The notes under the pieces are model-generated. The model saw only the letters and a list, made by a program, of their open reading frames with translations. It searched no databases and was not told the DNA's origin. From Pseudomonadota bacterium (GTDB taxonomy: Bacteria; Myxococcota; Polyangia; Polyangiales; Polyangiaceae), in contig JAEZYO010000159.1 of NCBI GenBank assembly GCA_023419055.1, positions 1 to 5,001 on the forward strand: a stretch of 5,001 bases of DNA. Direction: 5' to 3'. Position numbers and translations under genes: made by a program. Within the stretch, counting starts at the first letter, position 1. The number at the start of each line of letters is the position of its first letter. Shown here in pieces: positions 1-5,001 of this stretch.

Positions 1-132
1 TTCTTCGACCGAGGAGCTCGGCGCCGTGAGGTCGATTTCGTAACCGGTAGGGCTTGCAGGGGGAGCGTTGCTCCCCCCGCACCCTACGACGACGAGCGCC
101 AGGGCGGCGAAACCCCGGCGCGCGTCACTCAC
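1..132 (-). CDS. Lipoprotein of unknown function, N-terminal part (gene continues past the left edge)
   Basis: Reading the minus strand from a GTG at 132-130 gives 44 open codons with no stop before the edge. Residues 1-18 look like a lipoprotein signal peptide: a short n-region with Arg5 and Arg6, a hydrophobic stretch (FAALALVVV, residues 8-16), then the lipobox VVGC with the lipidated cysteine at residue 18. A Gly/Ser/Pro-rich tether (GGSNAPPASP) follows, as is usual just after a lipidated cysteine. No Asp stands at +2, so outer-membrane sorting is plausible by the usual rule, which is less certain in myxobacteria. The GTG overlaps the TGA of the upstream DsbA-like gene as GTGA, and an AAGGA site (146-142) lies 9 nt upstream, so translational coupling is likely. 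The visible part is too short to assign a function. It could be a partner or client of the oxidoreductase encoded just before it; that is inference from the overlap only. Confidence 0.72.
   Translation of the reverse strand, partial: MSDARRGFAALALVVVGCGGSNAPPASPTGYEIDLTAPSSSVEE
59..77. repeat. Perfect 8-bp inverted repeat inside the lipoprotein gene
   Basis: GGGGGAGC at 59-66 and GCTCCCCC at 70-77 are exact reverse complements around a 3-nt loop. In the minus-strand mRNA the hairpin falls on the codons just after the lipobox cysteine (encoding GGSNAPP). There is no U-rich tail, so it is not a typical intrinsic terminator. It may be a by-product of Gly and Pro codons in a GC-rich tether, or it may slow ribosomes just after the signal peptide. 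Confidence 0.6.
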
Positions 133-2090
133 TGACCGGCTTCCTTCAAGGCCTTGTTGATGACCTTCTTGAAGGCCTGCGTGGGCTGCGCGCCCGACAG
201 GTAGTAGCCGTTGATCACGAAGCCCGGCGTACCGTTGATGCCGGCCTTCTCGCCGATCGCCGCGTCCGCGTCGACTTTGGCCTTGTGCTTGCCGGAATCG
301 AGCGCGGCCTTGAACTTCGTCACGTCGAGCCCGATCTCACCCGCGAACTTCTCGAGGTTCTCCTTCGAGAAGGCGCCTTCGCTGCCCTGGGCCTCGAAGA
401 GCTTGTCGTGCATGGCCCAGAAGCCGTTGTTGCCCTTTTGCGCGAACGCTTCCTGGGCGGCTTCGGCGGCGAGAGGAGCTTCCTTGTGGAACGGCAGCGG
501 GAGATGGCGCCACACCACCTTGATCTTGTTGCCGTACTCCTTCTCGATCTCCTTCATCGTCGGGTTCACGCGCTTGCAGAAGGGGCACTGGAACTCCGAG
601 AACTCCTGGATCACGACCTTGGCGTTGGCGCCGCCCTTGAAGGGGCTGGACGCGTCGGGAGCAGGAACTTCCTTCTTCTCGGGGGCGGCCGGCTCCTTGC
701 CTTCCTTGGTAATCTCCTCGTAGATCTTCGCCTTCGGCGTGCCCTTGGCCACGAGCGCCTTCGCCTTCGCGAGCTGCGCGTCGATCGCGGCCTTGAACTT
801 GTCGAGCGGCTGAGCGCCGGAGAGGCGCACGCCGTTGATGAAGAAGTGCGGGGTACCACGAGCCTGGAAGTCGGCAGCCTGCTCCATGCTCTGGTCGATC
901 TTCTGCATGTACTTGCTGTTCGGGTTGTCGATGCCCGCCTTCACGGTCTCCCAGCTGATGCCGAGCTTGTCCGCGATCGCCTTGAGATCATCGTCCTCGA
1001 GCTTGGGCGCGCTGTCGAAGATCGCCTTGTGGGCTTCCCAGAAGCCCTTGTCGCCCTTCTTCTCGTAAGCGACGAGACCGAGCACGGCGGCGGGCTTGGC
1101 GCGCGGGTGGAACGGCAGGGCGTTGTCCTTCCAGACGAAGCGAACGTCGTTCGGATAGGCTTCCTGGACCTGAGCGAGCGTGTCCTCGACGCGCTTGCAG
1201 AACGGGCACTGGTAGTCCGAGAAGATGACGAGGGTGACGAGCGCGTCCTTCGGGCCCTTGACCGGATCGTCGGCGAGGACGGGCACCTTCCACACGGAGG
1301 TGTCCTCTTCGGGCGCTTCCCGCTTCGCGTCCTTGTCGCCCTTGTCCGGGGCCGCCTGCTGGTTCTTGTTGGTGAGGGCGACGTAGACCTCCGACGGCTT
1401 GGTCCCGGAGGCGACGAGCTTCTGCGCCTCGGCGAGCTGCGCGTCGATCACTTCCTTGAACTTGTCGAACGGCTGCGCCCCGCTCACGGTCACGCCGTTG
1501 ATGCGGAACGCGGGGGTGCCGGTGGCGCCCACCTTCTTGGCCATCGCCATGTCCTCGTCCACCTTCGCCGCGTACTTCTTCGCGCCGTAGGCGTCCTTGA
1601 ACTTCTTGGCGTCGACGCCGGCCGCGACGGCCCACTTCTCGAAGTTCTCGTCGTTCAGCCCCTGCTGGTTGGCGAAGGCCGAGTCGTGGAACTTCCAGAA
1701 AGCGTCGCTGCCGCCGAGCGCGAACACCGTGGCGGCCGCCTCGTGCGCCGGACGCGCCTGCTTGTGGAACGGCAGCGGCTGGTGCTTCCAGACGATGCGC
1801 ACCTTCTCCGGGCCGTAGGTGTCCTTGATCTGCTTGATCGTCGGACCGACGCGGGAGCAGAACGGGCACTGGAAGTCACTGATCTCCACGATCGTGACGG
1901 GCGCGTTCGGGCTGCCCCAGGTCGGGTCGTTGGCCGTGACCGGCACGCTGGCCGCGCTGTGGTCGGCGCCGCCCGCGGACAGGCCTTCCTTGGTGATGTC
2001 CCCACCACCCTTGTTGTCGATACCCCACATCAGGAACATGCCGGCGATGAAGCTCAGCAAGAACCCGACGATTGCGGTTCCCTTGTTCAT
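129..2090 (-). CDS. Membrane-anchored protein with three tandem DsbA-like thioredoxin domains
   Basis: The protein has 653 residues. Residues 5-23 form a hydrophobic N-terminal segment (signal anchor or signal peptide) followed by a Gly/Ala-rich spacer, so the rest should face the periplasm. Three DsbA-like (Thioredoxin_4-type) domains follow at about 57-222, 278-443 and 487-650. Each has a CPFC active site (Cys75/78, Cys295/298, Cys502/505), an LPFH motif about 28-30 residues later, a GTP cis-proline (Pro193, Pro414, Pro622) and a closing SGAQP motif. CXXC-to-cis-Pro spacing is nearly constant at 118, 119 and 119-120 residues, so all three look catalytically competent. Charged Lys/Glu/Pro/Ala-rich linkers separate them. 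Known single-domain relatives oxidise, reduce or isomerise disulfides in exported proteins; which reaction this one performs cannot be read from sequence. Single-domain DsbA-like proteins are roughly 200-250 residues, so this is about three times the usual size. The start at 2090 is chosen for its Shine-Dalgarno site and because the membrane segment follows directly; an in-frame ATG at 2171 would add 27 polar residues. Confidence 0.93.
   Translation of the reverse strand: MNKGTAIVGFLLSFIAGMFLMWGIDNKGGGDITKEGLSAGGADHSAASVPVTANDPTWGSPNAPVTIVEISDFQCPFCSRVGPTIKQIKDTYGPEKVRIVWKHQPLPFHKQARPAHEAAATVFALGGSDAFWKFHDSAFANQQGLNDENFEKWAVAAGVDAKKFKDAYGAKKYAAKVDEDMAMAKKVGATGTPAFRINGVTVSGAQPFDKFKEVIDAQLAEAQKLVASGTKPSEVYVALTNKNQQAAPDKGDKDAKREAPEEDTSVWKVPVLADDPVKGPKDALVTLVIFSDYQCPFCKRVEDTLAQVQEAYPNDVRFVWKDNALPFHPRAKPAAVLGLVAYEKKGDKGFWEAHKAIFDSAPKLEDDDLKAIADKLGISWETVKAGIDNPNSKYMQKIDQSMEQAADFQARGTPHFFINGVRLSGAQPLDKFKAAIDAQLAKAKALVAKGTPKAKIYEEITKEGKEPAAPEKKEVPAPDASSPFKGGANAKVVIQEFSEFQCPFCKRVNPTMKEIEKEYGNKIKVVWRHLPLPFHKEAPLAAEAAQEAFAQKGNNGFWAMHDKLFEAQGSEGAFSKENLEKFAGEIGLDVTKFKAALDSGKHKAKVDADAAIGEKAGINGTPGFVINGYYLSGAQPTQAFKKVINKALKEAGQ
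141..1922 (-). repeat. Three in-frame copies of a DsbA-like domain inside one gene
   Basis: The three coding units lie at about 1922-1425, 1259-762 and 632-141 in order of translation. At protein level they share the FQCPFC/YQCPFC active site, VW(K/R) then LPFH, the GTPxF cis-proline loop, I(N)G and SGAQP followed by F. At DNA level the active-site stretch is nearly the same in all copies (around 1855-1878, 1194-1218 and 575-599 on the plus strand), and so is the stretch encoding SGAQP and the following helix. Domains 1 and 3 look more alike than either does to domain 2: both have a His after VWK/VWR and similar FEKWA/LEKFA and KFK segments. Boundaries are approximate because they were judged by eye. 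Confidence 0.85.
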
Positions 2091-2097
2091 GGTCGAA

Positions 2098-2103
2098 CTC
2101 CTA
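2098..2103 (-). promoter_or_regulatory. Shine-Dalgarno site of the triple DsbA-like gene
   Basis: The minus strand reads TAGGAG here, 7 nt before the ATG at 2090-2088. This near-consensus site at ideal spacing decides the start in favour of the internal ATG over the upstream in-frame ATG at 2171. Confidence 0.8.
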
Positions 2104-2201
2104 AAGATTCGATTCTTCTGTACGTGTTTCTGACGAACGAACGGATTCGGAGCGCGGCGGTGAAAATCCACCCCAGTTCGCGCTCCTTGCGAACGAGTTG
2201 A

Positions 2202-2234
2202 CGGCGACCCCGCTTAGCGGACGCGGAGCCGCCG
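2202..2234 (-). terminator. GC-rich hairpin downstream of the small secreted-protein gene
   Basis: On the minus strand the arms CGGCGGCTCC (2234-2225) and GGGGTCGCCG (2211-2202) can form ten pairs, two of them G-U. Two more inner pairs (2224-2212 and 2223-2213) leave a 9-nt loop. The stem begins about 20 nt after the stop codon at 2254, a usual place for a terminator. The tail on the 3' side is CAACTCG rather than U-rich, so it would be an imperfect or factor-dependent terminator, or a processing or stability element. It lies ahead of the DsbA-like gene and would help to separate the two transcripts. Confidence 0.4.
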
Positions 2235-2253
2235 GACTACGGACGGGTGATGT

Positions 2254-2652
2254 TCAGGCCGCGCGTGGCGGCCGATAGATCGAGTCCGCGAACCCGGCGG
2301 GCAGCGCCGGGACATCGGCCTCGACGAATTGCGCGGGCGCGACGGGAGCGCTCGGCAGGTAAACGAGAGCGGGCCACGCGCGGAGCGGGCCGTCGTCTCG
2401 GGTGATCGAAGACGGACGTGGAGCGTCCGAAGGCGCCTGATCGAGCGCGGCCTCCTCGAACGGACACGGAGGAGAGACCCGGTCGAGGACCAGGTTCTTG
2501 CTCGGCATGATGATCGGGGGCGCCGCGATGCTCTCCGCGTGCTCTCCGCACATGGGCACGACTGCCGCGCGGGCGTGAGGCGCAACCAGCACGACGACGG
2601 TAGCGGCGAGCGCCACCATCAACAGCCGGAAGCTAAACCCAAGCTCACGCAT
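2254..2652 (-). CDS. Small secreted protein of unknown function with two mature cysteines
   Basis: The protein has 132 residues. Residues 1-29 form a good Sec signal peptide: Arg2 and Arg9 in the n-region, a hydrophobic core (LLMVALAATVVVLV, residues 10-23), then an ARA signal peptidase I site before Ala30. The mature part begins AVVPMCGEHAESIAAPP and holds only two cysteines, Cys35 and Cys63, which could form one intramolecular disulfide. The rest is rich in Pro and Ala with no recognisable fold, and it ends in PPRAA. I do not recognise the family with confidence; it reads like the short secreted hypothetical proteins frequent in Myxococcota. No good Shine-Dalgarno site precedes the ATG at 2652 (only a weak GGA very close to it). 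The start is chosen because it gives the complete signal peptide with its charged n-region; an internal ATG at codon 12 would lose that. The gene is codirectional with the DsbA-like gene 163 bp downstream and divergent from the kinase gene. Confidence 0.72.
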   Translation of the reverse strand: MRELGFSFRLLMVALAATVVVLVAPHARAAVVPMCGEHAESIAAPPIIMPSKNLVLDRVSPPCPFEEAALDQAPSDAPRPSSITRDDGPLRAWPALVYLPSAPVAPAQFVEADVPALPAGFADSIYRPPRAA

Positions 2653-2798
2653 CGTCCGAAGGCGGGAGTCTTTTACAAGGTCCCGGCCCCGCGCAACAAG
2701 CCGGTGCTCTTTTCCATTCCCTGTGATTCGGCGACCGCGAGCACGGTCCGTTAGCCGATTTCTTTGCCTACATCATGCGACATAGGCACCATGCCCCC
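2653..2798. promoter_or_regulatory. Divergent intergenic region between the secreted-protein and kinase genes
   Basis: These 146 bp separate two genes that point away from each other, so both promoters should lie here. The stretch is visibly richer in A and T than its flanks (for example CTCTTTTCCATTCC at 2706-2719 and GATTTCTTTGCC at 2757-2768). No clear operator, long palindrome or well-matched sigma-70 promoter was found on the plus strand. Confidence 0.5.
2672..2699 (-). promoter_or_regulatory. Weak candidate promoter for the small secreted-protein gene
   Basis: On the minus strand, TTGTTG (2699-2694) and TGTAAA (2677-2672) are separated by 16 nt. They match the sigma-70 boxes at about 3 of 6 and 4 of 6 positions. 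Transcription would start only about a dozen bases before the ATG, which fits the lack of a strong Shine-Dalgarno site but leaves a very short leader. It was found by eye and could be chance. Confidence 0.2.
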
Positions 2799-5001
2799 AT
2801 GCAGCTCCCCGGCACCGAGCACAACTCACCGAAATCCCAGGATAATTCGGAAGGGCAAGAGGGCCTCCCCCGGCCGTTCGAGCGCTATACGCTGCTCCGC
2901 CGCGTGGCTCGCGGGGGCATGGGTGAGGTCTATCTCGCGGCGAGCGGCGGCATCGAGGGCGCCGAGCGGCCGGTGATCGTGAAGCTGATTCGCCGCGATC
3001 ACGAGGCGGACGCCTCGTTCCTCGCTCGCTTCCTCGACGAGGCCCGCATCCAGGCGCAGCTGCAGCACCCGGGGGTCGCGCAGATCATCGAGGCCGCCAA
3101 CGACGGCGCCGGCAAGCCGTACGTGGTGGTCGAGTACATCGAGGGCCGGAACCTCGCCGACGTCCGTAGCCGCACCGGCCAGCTCGGCGTGCGGGTCGCA
3201 TGGCCGGAAGCCCTGGCGGTCGCCTGCGCGCTCGGCTCCGCTCTCTCTCACGTGCACGAGCGCACCGACGCTGCCGGTAAGCCGCTCGAGATCGTGCACC
3301 GCGACTTGAGCCCGCAGAACGTGATGGTGAGCTACGACGGTGACGTCAAGCTCATTGATTTCGGCACTGCTCGCGGCGAGAACCGGCGCTGCCACACCAT
3401 CTCCGGCATCGTCTTCGCCAAGCCCGGCTACGTGGCGCCGGAGGTCGCGAACAACCACCCTGGCGGCGTGCCCGCGGATCTCTATGCGTTCGGCGTCATG
3501 CTCTGGGAGCTCATCGCCGGGCGCCGCTTCCTGGTCGGGGAGGCGTCGGTGCACCTCGCCGCCGTGGGAGCCGGCCGGCGCGTGCCGAGCCCGATCGCTC
3601 AGGCCGCCGGCGCTCCGCTCGAGCTCGACGCCGTGATCGCGAAGCTTACCGCCACGAACATCGAGGACCGCTACCCCTCGGCGCGAGAGGCGGTGCTCGA
3701 GCTCGTGCGCCTGCTGCAGCGCGCCCCGAGCCAGGCTGACGGCGATCGCAGCGTGCGCGGTCGCATCGCGCACTTGATGCGCCGGCTCTATCCGTCGGAG
3801 CCGACGCGCTCGCGCGCCGAGTTCGCCCGCCTGGTCGCGGAGGCGCGCGCCCTCCCGCCGCCCAAGCAGATCTTGCCGGCCTCGCCGGAGCCGCCTCCGG
3901 CGGAGCCCGTGGACGAGTCGCTCTTGCCGGGCACGCGCTATCGCATCGAGAGCGAGCTCGGGCGCGGCGCGAGCGGCGTCGTGTACAAGTGCGTGCACCT
4001 CGATCTCGGGCGCCCGGTCGCGCTCAAGGTGCTGCACGAGACGGGCGACGCGCTGTCGCTCGAAGGGTTCCGCGCCGAAGCGCGCGCCATCGCGAACCTC
4101 GATCACCCGCACCTGGTGCGCCTGTACGAGTTCGGATTGACGAGCGACGGCCGCGCTTTCTACGCGATGGAGCTCCTGGAAGGCGAGACGCTCGCGAGCA
4201 AGCTCGCGCGCGAAGGAGCGCTGCCCTGGCAGGACGCGATCGAGCTCATCCTGCAAGCCTCCGGCGCCGCCGACGCGGCGCACCGCGCCGGGGTCGTGCA
4301 CCGCGACATCAAGCCCGAGAACCACGTGCTTTCGCGCGACGGGGAGCTCAAGCTGCTCGACTTCGGTGTCGCCAAGGCCGAAAACGAGATCGAGCGCGAG
4401 AGCGCGGACGAGGCGCTCGTGCTGGTCGGAACTCCGGAGTACATGGCGCCCGAGCAGGCTCGCGGTGGAGAGGCGGACGCGCGCAGTGACGTCTACGCGC
4501 TCGGCGCCGTGCTGTACGAGCTCTTGACCGGCCGACGCCCATACCAGGCAGAGAGCACGGTGCTCTTGCTCGAGCAGAAGTCGTCGCGCGATCCGGAGTC
4601 GTTCGCGGTGGCGGCGCCCGACCGGCGCTTCGCGCCCGCGCTCGAGGGCCTCGTCCTGCGCGCGCTGGCTCGCGATCCCGCCGCGCGCTTCCAGAGCGCC
4701 GCCGAGCTCAGGCAAGCGTTGATCGAGGTGCTGCATCGTCCGTCGCGAACTCCGGCTCGCCGGCGCGCCGCGCGGGTGATCGCCTCGACGGTCACGCTCT
4801 CCGTCAGCATCGTCCTCGGCGCCGCGGTCGCGCAGCCCGCTGCTCGCGCCGAGCTCGCTCACGCGCTCGGATCCGTTTCAGCGCTCGCCCGCGCCGCCGG
4901 CGCTCGCCTCTCCGTTCATTCGATCGGGTCGCGCGGCAAGCCGCCTGCGTCGGTCGCGCCCGCGGAGCAACCGAAGCTCGTCGCCGCGATCGCTCCCAGC
5001 G
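2799..5001 (+). CDS. Tandem Ser/Thr protein kinase with transmembrane segment, C-terminus beyond the window
   Basis: There are 734 open codons to the right edge and no stop. Kinase domain 1 (about 30-306) shows the Gly loop ARGGMGEVY (37-45), VIVK Lys62, helix-C Glu81, HRDLSPQN (167-174, catalytic Asp169), DFG at 187-189, APE at 213-215, Asp227 in DLYAFG and Arg291. A linker (about 309-379) includes a segment with LYPSEPTRSRAEF, typical after this kinase type, then a Pro/Glu stretch. Kinase domain 2 (about 381-645) shows GRGASG (388-393), VALK Lys410, Glu427, HRDIKPEN (501-508, Asp503), DFG at 521-523, GTPEYMAPE (544-552), Asp564 in SDVYALG and Arg630. Both should transfer ATP phosphate to Ser/Thr. 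RRR (654-656) precedes a hydrophobic span (about 659-679), so the kinases are cytoplasmic and the Ala/Pro-rich remainder extracytoplasmic. The start at 2799 has only a weak AGG 12 nt upstream; an in-frame ATG at 2775 has none and would add eight residues. Confidence 0.93.
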   Translation, partial: MQLPGTEHNSPKSQDNSEGQEGLPRPFERYTLLRRVARGGMGEVYLAASGGIEGAERPVIVKLIRRDHEADASFLARFLDEARIQAQLQHPGVAQIIEAANDGAGKPYVVVEYIEGRNLADVRSRTGQLGVRVAWPEALAVACALGSALSHVHERTDAAGKPLEIVHRDLSPQNVMVSYDGDVKLIDFGTARGENRRCHTISGIVFAKPGYVAPEVANNHPGGVPADLYAFGVMLWELIAGRRFLVGEASVHLAAVGAGRRVPSPIAQAAGAPLELDAVIAKLTATNIEDRYPSAREAVLELVRLLQRAPSQADGDRSVRGRIAHLMRRLYPSEPTRSRAEFARLVAEARALPPPKQILPASPEPPPAEPVDESLLPGTRYRIESELGRGASGVVYKCVHLDLGRPVALKVLHETGDALSLEGFRAEARAIANLDHPHLVRLYEFGLTSDGRAFYAMELLEGETLASKLAREGALPWQDAIELILQASGAADAAHRAGVVHRDIKPENHVLSRDGELKLLDFGVAKAENEIERESADEALVLVGTPEYMAPEQARGGEADARSDVYALGAVLYELLTGRRPYQAESTVLLLEQKSSRDPESFAVAAPDRRFAPALEGLVLRALARDPAARFQSAAELRQALIEVLHRPSRTPARRRAARVIASTVTLSVSIVLGAAVAQPAARAELAHALGSVSALARAAGARLSVHSIGSRGKPPASVAPAEQPKLVAAIAPS

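Noticed and set aside
2088..2171. Longer version of the DsbA-like protein starting at the ATG at 2171
   Set aside because: The added 27 residues are polar and would bury the membrane segment, and the ATG at 2090 has a well-spaced AGGAG.
54..2201. A 715-codon open frame on the plus strand, opposite the triple DsbA-like gene
   Set aside because: Its translation is Arg/Leu/Val/Asp-rich with no motifs, and it mirrors codon bias of the gene on the other strand. The minus-strand frame has three clear catalytic domains, a signal anchor and a Shine-Dalgarno site.
2210..2220. Short palindrome CCGCTTAGCGG as a possible operator
   Set aside because: It has only 5-bp arms, there is no second copy in the window, and it overlaps the larger hairpin, which explains the symmetry better.
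2329..2754. A 141-codon plus-strand frame overlapping the small secreted-protein gene
   Set aside because: The translation is Arg-rich with no signal peptide or motif. The opposite strand encodes a convincing signal peptide with an ARA cleavage site.
2775..2798. Upstream in-frame ATG at 2775 as the kinase start
   Set aside because: There is no Shine-Dalgarno-like sequence before it and the added residues are MRHRHHAP. The ATG at 2799 has at least a weak AGG at long spacing. This is not settled, so either could be correct.
2826..4862. A 678-codon open frame on the minus strand, opposite the kinase gene
   Set aside because: It has low-complexity Arg/Ala/Leu/Glu/His composition and no recognisable domain. 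The plus-strand frame has two kinase domains with every hallmark residue. Long antisense frames are expected in GC-rich genes.

Overview
The window is GC-rich, with strong G/C preference at third codon positions. It carries a large Hanks-type Ser/Thr kinase with the HRDLSPQN catalytic loop common in myxobacterial kinases, next to exported proteins. This fits a member of the Myxococcota, probably the Polyangia/Sorangium side. That assignment rests on gene style only; there is no rRNA or other marker gene here.

Layout. Positions 1-132 (minus) hold the first 44 codons of a lipoprotein gene that runs off the left edge. It starts GTG and overlaps by 4 nt (GTGA) the stop of the next gene upstream on the same strand. 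That gene (129-2090, minus) encodes a 653-residue membrane-anchored protein with three consecutive DsbA-like thioredoxin domains, each with CPFC and a cis-proline GTP motif. The 163-bp gap 2091-2253 holds its Shine-Dalgarno site and a GC-rich hairpin that may end transcription of the gene before it. Positions 2254-2652 (minus) encode a small secreted protein with a clear signal peptide and two cysteines in the mature part. A 146-bp divergent intergenic region (2653-2798) separates it from a plus-strand gene that starts near 2799 and is still open at 5001. That gene encodes two different, apparently complete Ser/Thr kinase domains in one chain, then a transmembrane segment and the start of an Ala/Pro-rich extracytoplasmic region.

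How the parts may work together. The three minus-strand products all carry export signals, so they form an envelope-facing set. The triple DsbA-like protein would act on thiols and disulfides outside the inner membrane, and the coupled lipoprotein is a natural candidate partner or client. The two-cysteine secreted protein could also be a client. The kinase gene is divergent, and nothing seen ties it functionally to the redox genes. The points most worth a second look are the three-headed oxidoreductase with its coupled lipoprotein, and the tandem unlike kinases. No mobile element, CRISPR array, tRNA or rRNA was seen.
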